Program-made: the position numbers and the translations under genes
Origin: Eriocheir sinensis
Taxonomy: Eukaryota > Arthropoda > Malacostraca > Decapoda > Varunidae
NCBI RefSeq assembly: GCF_024679095.1
Contig: NC_066562.1
Location: 8,360,398-8,424,397, forward strand
Length of the DNA: 64,000 nucleotides
Direction: 5' to 3'
Notes under the pieces: generated by a model
Told to the model about the DNA's origin: nothing
What the model saw: the letters and a program-made list of their open reading frames with translations, nothing else
The model's database searches: none
Part shown: positions 47,301 through 58,669 of the stretch, in pieces
Numbering within the stretch: position 1 is the stretch's first letter
Layout of the letters: each line of letters opens with the position of its first letter

Positions 47301-50267
47301 CCTCAGGATACCAATTTGGGGTCCTCTCCATCACCTATTTTCTCGTTTCCAAATTCCCGTGATGATATTAAAGGGTTCAGACCGCCTCTCACCTCTCCAC
47401 GACCATCCCACGACTTCCGCGACAGCAACCCGACTTACTACCTCAATAAGGGGTTCAGCAGGGTACCTAACGACCCCTCCCAAGAACACGAAAATCCTTT
47501 AAAGAACGACCCAACACGACCTGGTTCACTCGAGTACAACAGACGCCGGGAACCAACACCGAGTACTCAAGGACGACCCCAGACATCTCAGTATACCCCA
47601 GAACGACCTCACCTTGTGTATAGCAGACCGGACGAACCAATGCAAGACGACAAACAACGACCAGGTTTTCAGTACCCAACGAAACGGCCTTCACTCCAGT
47701 TCTCCAGGCCCCAGAAACCAGTAAGGAACGACCCACCACAACCAGCCAACCTACAAAAGACTGGGCAGCAGGAAAGACCTTACAGAAAGCCATCACGACC
47801 ACAAAACGTGAAACTACCTGATTTACGACCACAGATCAAACACTGGGGTCAGGCTTACACTCCACAGCCTCAGAAACGCAGAAACGACCCTCAACAAAAC
47901 TTAAAGATCACCCCTAACGACTACAACCCAGAAAAGATAACAGAAGAGAGTCAGGAACATGAGGAGGACACGAGCGGTAGTCTTGACCCTTCCACGATCG
48001 ACACCATACTGTCCTTAGCTAAGAGAGAATGGGCAAATCTCCAAGACCACCAGAGCCTCCACAGTCTCCCATTGGCCGACCGATTCACCAACCACCGCGA
48101 GCAGCTAATCAGGAGAGAGAATCTGAGTGTAAACAAGCATGGCGGATCTAACCCAGGAAATTCACATAACCAAGAGTATTCAACCACTTTAAACACTTGG
48201 AACAGGAGAAATGAGCCTCAATATGTACATAAACCGCTCATACGTGATAATAAGGACGGAAACAACCCTCTCGTACCTCCTGGTCACGTCCAAGTCCCAG
48301 CAAAACTAAGGGAGGTGGAGATGGGCACTGAGTCAATGATACCCTCCAGCCACCGGACACCAGTGATGAGGGACACGGAAGAACGCACCGGGGCAATAAC
48401 ACCAGACCATAGGACAGCGATTAGAAGTCAAAGGATACCCCCCACACATACGGAAGCGGAGATGGGCACAGCGGCATTGATAGAAGATGGATATAGTTCA
48501 TACCCTCACCGCTTGGATGGATACGCTGACATGGGTCGCCTTGGAGTGTCACAGTATGGAAGAGCGCCTGAAGAATATGGAGAAGGATACGAGGAAACAC
48601 ACAGTGGGGTATACAGTGAAGGCAACATGGGAGGACACTCTGCAGGATACGGTCAAGGGCATGGTGAAGGATATGGTTCAGAATACGTCAACACCGAGGT
48701 AATGCGAAGTTACCTACAGAAATCACCCAGACGAGAGGATGATAATAGTAATGATAATTATAACAGTGGAAGTAAAAAATTCCAACACGTGTGGAATCCG
48801 TGGTCTGAAGGAAAGGCCATCAGTGCAGACCAGTTCCCAGCCATGCGTCAGCCCGTGTCAGGACTTCACTGCCATAAAGACCACGAGCAAGGGATCACAG
48901 ACCACAAAGAAAGGATTAGAGACCACGTACATGGGTTCAAAGACCAAATTACGCTTCCCACAGACCCTTCATTACCCCTTCGGTCTCAAAGTCAACACGG
49001 GTCTTCCCCTCACAGACTAATCAGTAAGGACCCAAGGCAAAGAATCAAAGACCAAAAACAGGGCTTCAGAGACCACTTAAGCCCTTCCATTGACCACTCT
49101 TCCTCTCAGTCTCAGTTCCAGCAAAGATCTTCCACTATCAGACCACGTTTCCATAGCCCCTATTCCTCCTTAAACAGACCAAGCCGTGAGGACCACAACC
49201 AAGGAACCAGAAACAAATTAGCATCAAACGACCACTTAATTCACCTTACAAAACCTACTTCTCTACAGCATCAACTTCAACAAGAGTCTTCCTCAATCCG
49301 ACCACCTCTACGAAGTCCCTATATATCCCAAGATCACCAGACCACAAGGCAGATACAGCCCCATGAAACTACGACCCCTGAGAGGCTGGTGACTTGGGCT
49401 CCGTATGAGACATTATTAACATGGGGCTATGTGGATGAGGACGAGGATGAGGGCAAGAGGATAGGGGGACTAAATGAATGGGAAGGACAACAGGACATGG
49501 ACGAGGATGGAAACATGAGAACAAGAGTGATGGGACAAATAGGACGAGATGACGAGGAGGAGTTCGATAGGACCAGAGGATTGATAGAGACAGGAAGACA
49601 AGTGGAGAACGAGGAGGAGGACAAGAGTACAAATCAACCTTCACTAAACTATCAAAGACTCAAAAACATCCCCCAAGGAACTCCTCAACTGGTTCTGGCT
49701 CCAGGGTCCACTCAAACTGAACCTTACTCAATGAACCAGGTAGCCAGGTATCCCTCTCTACCTGACCTGGTTCTATCCCGCCATAGACCAAGCCTCCCTC
49801 AACAGACCAGGGCTTTCAGACAGACAACAGACCAGCCCTTGAGACCGGATAGCCCTACACGACATCGTCTGTCAACATCAAATCTAGTTACATCCCAGCA
49901 GACCAGGGCTTTCAGACAGACCACGGACCAGACCTTGAGGGCAAATAACCACTTAAAACATCATACTAAAGGTCTACCTATATCTCACCTTCCACTTCCA
50001 AAGAGTACAATAGTAAGATCCCCTGAAATTACCTTCCGTAGACCCTCCCATGAGACCAATTCCAGACCAAAGAATAAAGAGACAAATCTGAAGGGAAAAT
50101 TCGTAGGCAAGGACCCGAGACATGAGGATATTGGTCTGAGTGGGCATGTCAACATTAATCAGCTTATTCTACCCAACTCAGTCAAGGCGAATAGGGTAAA
50201 CAAACAAGGCTATGAAGCTCTCCCACACACCTTAACGCTGAATGGCCTATTTCGTCCTGGGATTTGA
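42231..50267 (+). CDS. Gene 3: 2678-residue low-complexity, mucin-like membrane or secreted protein (single coding exon)
   Basis: I place the start at 42231 because a polypyrimidine tract and ACACACAG end at 42225 and the first ATG follows five bases later. The open frame then runs 8.0 kb to TGA at 50265. MASPGLIIALKTTFFASSLA is a plausible signal peptide. Other hydrophobic segments lie at about 250-273 (LMSLFVSSLTVLLMASSVIA) and 504-526 (IALSAAMVLGAYMGYALI), with a basic RRRRIRRG site near 353 between them. Poly-Asn, Asp/Tyr and Gly/Asp tracts follow (about 528-660). A Pro/Thr/Ser-rich, mucin-like region (about 800-1670) includes about five 34-residue repeats (NTPGNLKIQSDKPLRSDPY). Next are Arg/Pro-rich segments, a Gly/Tyr/His/Glu-rich patch near 2090-2150, and a duplicated QTRAFRQTTDQ near the end. 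Almost no Cys is visible. It may be an extracellular matrix or cuticle-related protein. The family is unknown. Confidence 0.85.
45985..46450 (+). repeat. 102-bp coding tandem repeat in gene 3
   Basis: Four to five units of 102 bases (34 codons) contain AATACTCCTGGAAACCTTAA and GACAAGCCTTTAAGATCTGA. Units are more than 90 percent alike by eye, and more diverged ancestors lie upstream from about 45870. Confidence 0.93.
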
Positions 50268-50575
50268 ACTAACCCTCGTCCTTCCTATTGTAAATGTGAT
50301 GATGTCGACAGGATGAACAACGCCAGTGGGACAATGAATCTGTCCTACAAGTCTGAACGTTGATTGGCGTATTTCATCCTGGGATATAAACTCACCCTCG
50401 CCCTTCCTACTCTAAAGATGATGTGGATAGGATGAACAACGCCAGTGGGACTATGAATCTCTCCTACATGCCTGAACGTTGATTGGCGTATTTCATCCTG
50501 GGATATAAACTCACCCTCGTCCTTCCTACTCTAAAGATGATGTAGATAGGATGAACAACGCCAATAGGACTTTGA
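50234..50575. repeat. 119-122-bp tandem repeat spanning the gene 3 stop codon
   Basis: Unit 1 begins AACGCTGAATGGCCTATTTC inside the coding sequence and includes the TGA. Units 2 and 3 begin at 50356 and 50475 with AACGTTGATTGGCGTATTTC and continue ATCCTGGGATATAAACTCACC. The coding end has therefore been copied twice into the 3' UTR. Confidence 0.92.
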
Positions 50576-50589
50576 GCCGAGTATCCCGT

Positions 50590-50940
50590 CCGTACACATT
50601 GCTTACTATTGGTCAGACCGTATCCAGTCGCTAATTAACTATCCATTCAGTCTTAACACATTCCTTACTACTATTTGTAAGTCAGTAGTCACTAATTCAC
50701 TAACCATTCAGTCTATACACATTCCTTATTGCGTTTGGTCAGTCAATAGCCACACTAATTCACTAACCACCCAGTCTATTCACTTTCCTTACTACTCTTG
50801 GTCAGTCCGTAAACATTCTAATTCGCTAACCATCCAGTATACACACCTTCCTTTCTATTTGTCAGTCAGTAAGCTACAATGAACCACTAGTCAGTTAGTT
50901 AGCATTCATTCATTAAAAGCCTACTATAGTATATTTTGCC
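50590..50940. repeat. Degenerate tandem repeat of about 60-80 bp in the gene 3 3' flank
   Basis: Repeated blocks of CTAATTCACTAACCATCCAG, ACACATTCCTTACTA and GGTCAGTC, about five decayed units. Confidence 0.8.
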
Positions 50941-51380
50941 ATGGGTTCACTCGCTTGATAGCATCGTAACTTAATCGTCATCACATATACCTGTCATAGC
51001 GATCATATTTTCATACCTTACCTGCCCTTCTATACCTTGATCAAACATTGAGTTGGTGCATGTTACCATATTGACACACGCAACAAAGAGTAAACAATAT
51101 AAACTTTAATAAACAAAGTCAAAGAGTGGGCATTACAGAGCTACAAGTATTATTAAGTTATCACGTAAACCATTTTTTATCTTTCTGCTCAATTGTCTAC
51201 CTTATTTATGGATATCATCGAGGTATTCTTCTTTGTGATTCTAAGGTATTATTTAAGTAAAAGTAGTGTATGGTCCTGTTATAAGTGCGGACTAGTTTAT
51301 GTACGTTGTCGTAGTGTTAAGAAGTACCGTAAGTGAGTGTAGGATAGTTTACCGCACTGAGAAATGTATACAATATGCTC
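50941..51380. other. Unique intergenic sequence downstream of gene 3
   Basis: Mixed-composition sequence with AATAAA at 51108-51113, a possible polyadenylation signal for gene 3. No coding exon or repeat is evident. Confidence 0.45.
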
Positions 51381-51738
51381 TTAGGCCCCGTTCACACTGC
51401 GCCGAGTCTGGGCCACGACAACCCAGCGACTCAGGGCACACGAGGTCTTGGGTGTGTAATGTTGCTGTGAAAGGGTCGCACATGGTCGGGAAGAGGTCTG
51501 GAAACGATCGTCGGATGCTGATTCGGTACAGTGTGAAGGGGGCTTAAAAGTCGCTGGGATGTCGTGGCCCAGAGTCGGCACAGTATGAAGGTGATATAAA
51601 AGTCGCAAGGTTGTCGTGGCCCAGAATCGGCATAGTGTGAAGGGGACATAAAAGTCGCAAGGTTGTCGTGGCCCAGAATCGGCATAGTGTGAAGGGGACA
51701 TAAAAGTCGCAAGGTTGTCGTGGCCCAGAGTCGGCAGA
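51381..51738. mobile_element. Foldback/MITE-like element with one arm tandemly amplified
   Basis: The left arm at 51381-51431 begins TTAGGCCCCGTTCACACTG and contains CTGGGCCACGACAACCCAGC. Its reverse complement is at 51549-51600, and that arm is repeated at 52-bp steps (GTCGTGGCCC at 51561, 51613, 51665 and 51717). A further AGTGTGAAGGGGGCTTAA end lies at 51530-51547. No transposase is encoded, so it would be non-autonomous. Confidence 0.7.
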
Positions 51739-52055
51739 GTTAATTATTTGCACGGCTATGTTCTGTGTAACGATAGCTTAGGCTCACTGTGTTACATGTC
51801 ATTCAGAGGGCAATATATGTGTTCTAAGGCTAAGACTATACATAAAAAAACCTGTAAATATATTAATCTGGTGTTGAGTAAGTAATATGTTATTGTAAGA
51901 GAAGAATGCACCGACTAGGCTAGTATGTATTATGTTATATGTTATTTATAGGCTATGTTAGTGTTATAAGGCACTTGTTATACGTGAACATTATATACTT
52001 TTATGTACTGAAAAATATTATCATAATTTTAATATGAAAAAAAAATATTAGGCTG
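51739..52055. other. AT-rich intergenic sequence
   Basis: AT-rich unique sequence. I see no exon or repeat. Confidence 0.5.
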
Positions 52056-52185
52056 TTTTTTTTTTTTTTTTTTTTTTTTGTCTACGCCTATAGCGCCGGT
52101 AGGCTTGCTTGAGGGGCCTGGATGGTAGTCGGCCCCAGCTCGTATTGGCGCAGGCAGGTGTTTATAGTGGCGCCATTATGTACTA
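52056..52185 (-). mobile_element. SINE-like retroelement with a 24-base poly(A) tail (minus strand)
   Basis: On the minus strand it reads ATGGCGCCACTATAAACACC, GCTGGGGCCGACTACCATCC and GCCCCTCAAGCAAGCC. It ends GTCTACAAAA-like into a poly(A) tail, seen as a T-run at 52056-52079. A related copy on the plus strand lies at 58440-58535. Confidence 0.72.
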
Positions 52186-53040
52186 TTTTATGATATTTGA
52201 AGATGTTAGTGTTTTACTGTCCCATATCATATAGTGTACATTACATTATACTAGCATTACCCCAATATTGATGAGAAACAAATCAAAATATTACTAAACA
52301 AAGGTAGGCTACGTATCATTCAACCACGGCCCGACCACGCGCTGGACTCGTAAGGTCTTATTCGATATATACTGAGGTGTTTACGTGACTAACAATGTGC
52401 TGAGGCCTACACCAAATACACAATGATGGCTACGCTTTCGTGAACATTATCCCCTATTTTCAACAATAAATAGTCCTTGAATTGGATTTTGAAAGCGTTG
52501 CCATGATTGCTGAACGTTTGTGGAAAAGATATATGAAGAGCTTGTGATGTTTCATAAGGTAGGTAATGAAATACTGGCACGGTACTAAAACGAATCTTTA
52601 CCTAAATGTTATCATGATATTGGACAGTTAACGTGTAGAAGTAATGTGGAATGAAAAAAAAAAATAGGAAAACACAATATGGAGTCTTGCTAAATTATTA
52701 TATTCTATTGATTTGAGACTATTACTGTTCTGAAAACCTGTAACATCCACTAACATCTCTTCCCCTCAACATCATCGCAGCGTAACAGGAAAACATGACA
52801 CTGCATAATGTATATATGGAAAAAATAAAAAAAGATTCACACAATAGCCTATTAAACCACCGGACGATATTTCTGCTCTCTTAAACTACCCCAAAACCAT
52901 TCCTTACAGCATCACATTCAGCGTAGCGTTCAACAGACAACAGGTGAACATAACGCTAAAATTCAAACAGGTAAACAGGTGGAGTAGTTACCGTATCTGC
53001 CGCTGCGTCCAGGTGGCGTGGCGGCGGGCGGCTCAAAACT
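52186..53040. other. AT-rich intergenic sequence
   Basis: No recognisable gene. Short A-runs near 52650 and 52820; otherwise unique. Confidence 0.5.
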
Positions 53041-53042
53041 TT

Positions 53043-53910
53043 CCTTATTTCACTTTTCAACACTAATTTTACGGGTAGGAAGACGACACTCACGCACATT
53101 GTATACTTAATAGTCTTACACACCTTCCTACCGCCTTACGACACCGCTAAATGGTCTTGACGTGGAGTTATAGCGAGAAATATGAGAACTTTTTCCAGGT
53201 AAGCACTCAACCCTCCTTCCTTATTTCACTTTTCAACACTAATTTTACGGGTAGGAAGACGACACTCACGCACATTGTATCCTTGGAAGTCTTACGCACC
53301 TTCCTACTGCCTTACGACATCGCTAAAATGTCTTCAAGTTGAGTTATAGCGAAAAATATGAGAACTTTTCACACGTAAGCACTCAACCCTCCTTACTTAT
53401 TTCACTTTTCAACACTAATTATACGGGTAAGATTGCTACATTCACGCACATTGTATCCTTGGAAGTCTTGTGCACCTTTCTACCGCCTCACGACGCCGCA
53501 AAATGGTCTTCAAGTTGAGTTATAGCGAGAAATATGAGAACTTTTCAAACGTAAGCACTCAACCCTCCTTCCTTATTTAACTTTTCAACACTAATTTTAC
53601 GGATAAGATTGCTACATTAACGCACATTGTATTCTTGAAAGTCTTGCACATCTTTCAACCGCCTTACGACACCGCTAAAAGGTCTTGACGTGGAATTATA
53701 GCGAAAAATATGAGAACTTTTCAAACGTAAGCACTCAACCCTCCCTCCTTATTTCACTTTTCAACGCTAATTCTACTGTTTAGAATACGCCTCTCACGCA
53801 CACTGTATCCTTGGAAGTCTTAAGCACCTTTCTACCGTCTCACGTCACTGCTAAAAGGTCCTGACGGTGATTTATAGCGAAAAATAAGAGAACTTTTCAC
53901 ACGTAAATAA
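53043..53910. repeat. 176-bp tandem repeat, five units
   Basis: TTATTTCACTTTTCAACACTAA or a close variant occurs at 53045, 53221, 53397, 53573 and 53749, an exact 176-bp step. Every unit carries TATAGCGA(G/A)AAATATGAGAAC followed by a CGTAAGC or GGTAAGC sequence resembling a 5' splice site. Unit 1 has an ATG with 16 open codons up to that donor. Confidence 0.93.
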
Positions 53911-54685
53911 CCAACCTCCCGCCCCTCACCTCGGCCGCCGCGGGAATGACGTATAGCCTGCAGTTGTCCCAGATTATCGTACTCAAAACATCATATATCC
54001 TTATTTCTCACCCACAGCTAATTCCAAACTCCAGCAGCGATTATTAGTATCAATGAAAGCTTTATTGGCATATCGGTATTTGTGTAGGGCGACATTTTTT
54101 AGCCTGGAAGTGATAAATGGAATCTCTGAATACGATACCATGGCACCGCTGATAGCCTCTCGTCTGCCTCGGGAAATATGTCACGGGCTTAAGAGGTGGA
54201 TATATATGGTTATCTTGCTTATTTCTTGCCTTTCTTTGTGGTAATTAAACTAGTATGGCTTTATTTTCATATTTTCTTGGTTACTTTGCGAGGTGTTGGT
54301 GAGTAATGTATTTGGCTGCTGTTGTTGTTTATGTTTTGCTGTTTGTGAGCTCCTGGGAAATATGTCACGGGCCGAGGGAGAATTTTAAACCTAATATTGA
54401 CCTTGTTTACGTGTTTTCTTTCTTGTTTATTGTGTTATGAGAGGTTATTAAAACAATCTTACTTCATTTATCTTATTTTATTTTATATCTACTTTATTTT
54501 ATTTTATTTTATTTATTTATTTAATCTGTTTTGTTCTATTTCTCAAAGCAACCTTATTTTATTTCGTGTTTCCTTGATAACTTCGTGAGCTATTGGTGTA
54601 TGATAAGAATTTCTACCTTGTTTTTCCTATTTAATTTCTTGAGATACAAATACAAACTAGGCTATATAAGTAGAACTGCTTATAT

Positions 54686-54754
<69 letters not shown>

Positions 54755-54775
54755 TACTACAGAGCCCCCGTAACC
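53911..54775. other. Intergenic sequence between gene 3 and gene 4, with (ACT)n
   Basis: A GC-rich patch near 53925-53945, T-rich sequence at 54400-54560 with many TTTATT (AATAAA on the minus strand, possible gene 4 polyadenylation signals), and (ACT)n of about 20 units at 54688-54747 just downstream of gene 4. Confidence 0.6.
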
Positions 54776-57407
54776 TCACCACACCTTCCAGTCACTCTCT
54801 AAAACCCCACCACCCTTCTTCTCCCTCCCCTCCCCATCCTTCCCATCCTTCGCAAAGTACTCAAGGCTCGGCCAGTGTCTAGGATCTCTGTGCAGGCGTG
54901 GGTCGTAGGTAGCATTGTCCTTCCACACGCCTTTATCCCCGCACACGCCTCGCCTCCGCCACAAAGAGCGAGGGACGCCCAGCCTATGGAACGCCGCGCT
55001 GCCCAGCCTGACGAAGACGTAGTCGGGTATTGGATGACAGAAGACGTCGAGGAGGTAGTACCCGCGGCTCTCCATGAAGGCCACGAATTCTGGGTCTTCG
55101 TACCATTCTGAAGGAGGAGGAAGAGGCTGGTTAGGGAAGGAGATGAGGTGGTGGGAGTGGAAAGCAGAATGAGGAGGAGAAGGTAAGGGATAAAGAGGAG
55201 AAAGAGGTTGGTTAGGGGAGGAGATGAGGTGAGGAACGAGAAAGAGGAGGTGGAAGGGAGGATGAGGAGGTGAAGACAAGGGACAAGGAGGAGACATAGA
55301 AAGCATAACACGTCTACAAATAAAAAGACATATTGAAAACCGAACAGAACTCACCCCATGGAAAGGATATCAAAGAAAACGAAGTAGGAGAAAGACATAC
55401 AAAACACAGATATTAACCCACACAAAAACACCTCAAAACAAAGACACAGAAAGAGAAAAAACATCTAAGCGTCTAAAACAAAGAGAGAAAAGAAATAAAA
55501 CTCACCCCACGAAGACGAGGACGAAGAAAACGAAGAGGATGAGGTCGCTGTACCATGACCGCCCTGCGAATCACTAACATTGAAGAACTCAGGAGACGCC
55601 GAAGACAGCTCAGCCAACTCAGACCCACTCCCATTATCCTTCTTATTCACGTGTTCGATGACCCAGACGTCCACGGGAATCCTATCAAAGGGGAAGGACT
55701 TTAGGATATCCCACTCTGCGCCCTCCACGTCCAAGCTGAAGAGGTCCACTGCGGAGGTGTTGGTAGCGAGGAGGAAGGTCAGGAGGGGAAAGCATTGGAC
55801 CTGCTGGTAGGTTCTATAGCCCGGACCTTCCCCGCCTTGCTCGATGGGGTTCTGAAAGGGAAGAGGGAGAAGGAGAGAATAGAGAGTAGGAAAAGGTGTT
55901 AGACTCCGCTAGTTGATGATTTTTGGGGTATTTTTTTTTTGGTATGTGGTTGTTTTTATTTCCTACTAATACTATTACTACAACGCTATTACTACTCCTT
56001 TCCCTCCTCCTCCTCCTCCTCCTCCTCCTCCTCCTCACCTTCTCCAGCCTCGCAGCGCCTCGGCCTGACCATTTCGCCTCACCCTGTTCTCTGAAGCTCG
56101 TCATAACCGCTTCATACGGGAACTCTTTGGCCCCTACACACGCCTTCGAGGACCACGCCTTCCTGTGCTTCCTCCTGAGGGCCGCATAACTCTCTTCCTC
56201 AGCCTCTATAAGCAGCCCCGTCCACCCTAATTGCCTCTCCAGGTGTAAGGTGTTCGACAGGTATTCCCCGTCTAAGGCCCCTGCCTCCACGAAGTACCCC
56301 AAAGGACCCCCAGCGTATAGGTCCTTCAGGATGTGGTGTATGAAGCCCCAGGAAGGATAGAGGCTCCCGTAGCGTGTGTACTGCATGTCCCAGTCCTCGC
56401 GAAGGTCGTATGGGAGGTCGTCAGGCGCCTGGAGGTATTGCTGGCGAAGGAGTGTGATGGCGCCGGGGTCGTCCGCTGCGAGAGGGCCTTTTGCGCGCAG
56501 GACTGTCTGGGAATTATTACGTAGAAATGAGAATGGAAAGTTGGAATTAAAACACAAACATCAAAATTACGAACTAAAACATAAACACACGAGGAGGGTG
56601 GAGTGAGTTCATTGTGTATCCTCGTATGTGATGTTGTGTTGTGCTGTTTTGTGTTGTATTTCATTTTGTGTTGTGTGTTTCATGATTTCATTTATTTTGT
56701 GTTTGCTCTTTTCAGTAACTCCTACACGGCAATGAATCTGACGTTGTGTACTTTTAAGATAGTGTACCCAACAAACACTTCCATTTTCTGTCTACCATCT
56801 TGAAGGTTTGGACAGGTACGCTAAACTACTACTCTGCTCAGGTAAGGTTGGGGACACATCCTCACACATCACTGCACCAATTCGTCCCTTCGCCTTCTTC
56901 AGCTTGTCAGAACACCCAAACAAACACTCTAAGGTAAGCACACACAATATAAACACACACACCCGGCTCACAGTACCTGGTTCAAGTCAAAGTCGTCCTT
57001 GTCTTCTAGCGGCATAGGGACCAAAGTTACCTGTCTCTGTCTCTCCACGTCACCAGTCTGCCTCAAAGAAAACGGAGTAAATAAGGGAGACTATACAAGA
57101 GTTCATGCTGCAAATAATATCCAAGCTATAGACTGGTAGGTAGTAACACATGTTTGATCCCTGTTATTACAATGTGTGTGTGCGGTGCCCTCAATACAAA
57201 TGCACTTATTACTTACTTATTATTTATTATATACGTGTTATTATTATTACAGCATAGAAATAAATTAATAGACAAATCATAATCTGCCTTAATACCCCCC
57301 CCCCCCACACCCTTTTACCTGTCACTCACCTTGATCAGCAGAGTAGCAAGACACATGATAACGATAAGCGACAGCAGTTTGTTAATTCTTCTTGTCAGTA
57401 TCCTCAT
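54776..57407 (-). CDS. Gene 4: Star-like type II membrane protein with an FkbM-type methyltransferase domain (five exons)
   Basis: In transcript order the exons are 57407-57330, 57057-56977, 56506-56039, 55851-55506 and 55107-54776. Borders are GT/AG, phases agree throughout, and the CDS is 1305 bases (434 residues). The start has an excellent context (GCCGCCACCATGAGG). Residues 1-26 hold an N-terminal signal anchor (RRINKLLSLIVIMCLATLLI). The fold motifs are FVEAGALDGEYLSNTL (about 125-140), GWTGLLIEAEEESY (about 147-160), DLFSLDVEGAEWDILK (about 245-260) and VWVIEHV. These match the FkbM SAM-dependent methyltransferase-like fold as found in arthropod 'protein Star' homologues. Drosophila Star is a type II protein that acts in export and processing of EGF-like ligands such as Spitz. 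Whether this copy has that role or any enzyme activity is not shown. A 46-residue Ser-rich insert at about 279-325 straddles the exon 4/5 junction and looks lineage-specific. The C-terminus ends Lys/Gly-rich. Confidence 0.85.
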
Positions 57408-57832
57408 GGTGGCGGCGCAGACTCCTCAACGCACACACAAACACACAAACACACAACGCACTAACACACACGCAAACAAACATAACACGTACAGAACATG
57501 AGCCAATCGGATAGTTCGGTCCGTTCGGTTTATTTTCTTATTCTTTGACGAGTGTGTGTGATCGCTCTACCAAATAGATCGCCCTCATATTTTCCTTACC
57601 CTGTTTTCTCTTTCCTCCATTAAGTAATCATTCAATTCCAGGCGTAAAACAGAACAATAAACACTCTCAACACACACTACACACATTTAACTCTCACACG
57701 ACAACTATAATCACGTTTTTAGGAGCATTTCCAGTCACCTGTTAACACTTTCCTTTTCTTCCTCGACACATAACCCAGGAATAGAATTGAGATGGGCAAG
57801 TGTTTTTGTGCAAGTCTCTCTCTCGATCTTGC

Positions 57833-57864
<32 letters not shown>

Positions 57865-58669
57865 GTGGTGGAGGAGGAAAGGGAGAGCAAAATACTGGGG
57901 CTGGGAGGAGAGAAGAGGAGGGTGGAGGAGGAGAGAATGTTGGAGGAAAGAACGAGATGAAAATATAACGAGTGCTTAGCAATAGGACGATCACTCACTC
58001 ACTCCTCTGATGGACATTTTTAGGCGAATGAAAAATTAAACACAATGATATGCGATTTTATTTTACTCATAGCCATAAATATCAATAAATAATGAATAAA
58101 TAACTTAAGTATTTACTAATACCCACATGTCTACTGAGGAAGGGGTAGTACTATCCTTAGAGTACTTGGCAAGACTTGTACACTACCCCGTTTTCTATGA
58201 TATTAGATGGCGAACTAAAAAAATATCCAAGTATTTACAAAAACATGATAGATACAAAACACTTACAGTAAATAGACAGATATATAAACAGGTAGAATTA
58301 AGTAGATAGATAGGTAGATAGATAATGTGTTTATAGAGAAGGAAACTTAAACACTAATAAACGAAAACTAAAATAAATACCATACATAAATACTTGCATC
58401 TAACGAAGCTGTCTATACTTAACACTTAACATCAAGAAAAGATGGCGCCAGTATAAAACACTTACCTGCGCCATGACGGGCTGGGGTCGACTACCATCCA
58501 AGCCCCTCAAGAAAGCCTAAAACTAATAGATATGAAGGAACTTAAAGGGATAAACAACAGGTAAAGAAACCAAAAACGACAACTTAACAATATACGTAAC
58601 ATCTCCCATCCCAAACCCTCACTACAGGTAAAATACAGGTAACATACACGTCCGTCCCTTCCCAAGCCC
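57408..58669. other. Intergenic region between gene 5 and gene 4
   Basis: Holds the 5' flank of gene 4 (CA-rich at 57420-57480), a (GT)n run at about 57836-57863 in a GA-rich context, AT-rich DNA at 58020-58430 with a TTTATT near 58057 that could serve gene 5, and the SINE copy at 58440-58535. No other exon is supported. Confidence 0.55.
58440..58535 (+). mobile_element. SINE-like retroelement, second copy (plus strand)
   Basis: ATGGCGCCAGTATAAAACAC, CCTGCGCCATGACGGGCTGG and CGACTACCATCCAAGCCCCT align with the minus strand of 52056-52185. The 3' poly(A) tail is short or lost. Confidence 0.7.

Noticed and set aside
52056..52079. Poly(T) run considered as an RNA polymerase III terminator of a small RNA gene
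   Set aside because: The adjacent sequence matches the 58440 copy in reverse orientation, so it is the poly(A) tail of a minus-strand SINE.
53043..53910. Regular array considered as CRISPR
   Set aside because: There is no short-repeat/unique-spacer structure. Whole 176-bp units are similar, and the sequence is eukaryotic.
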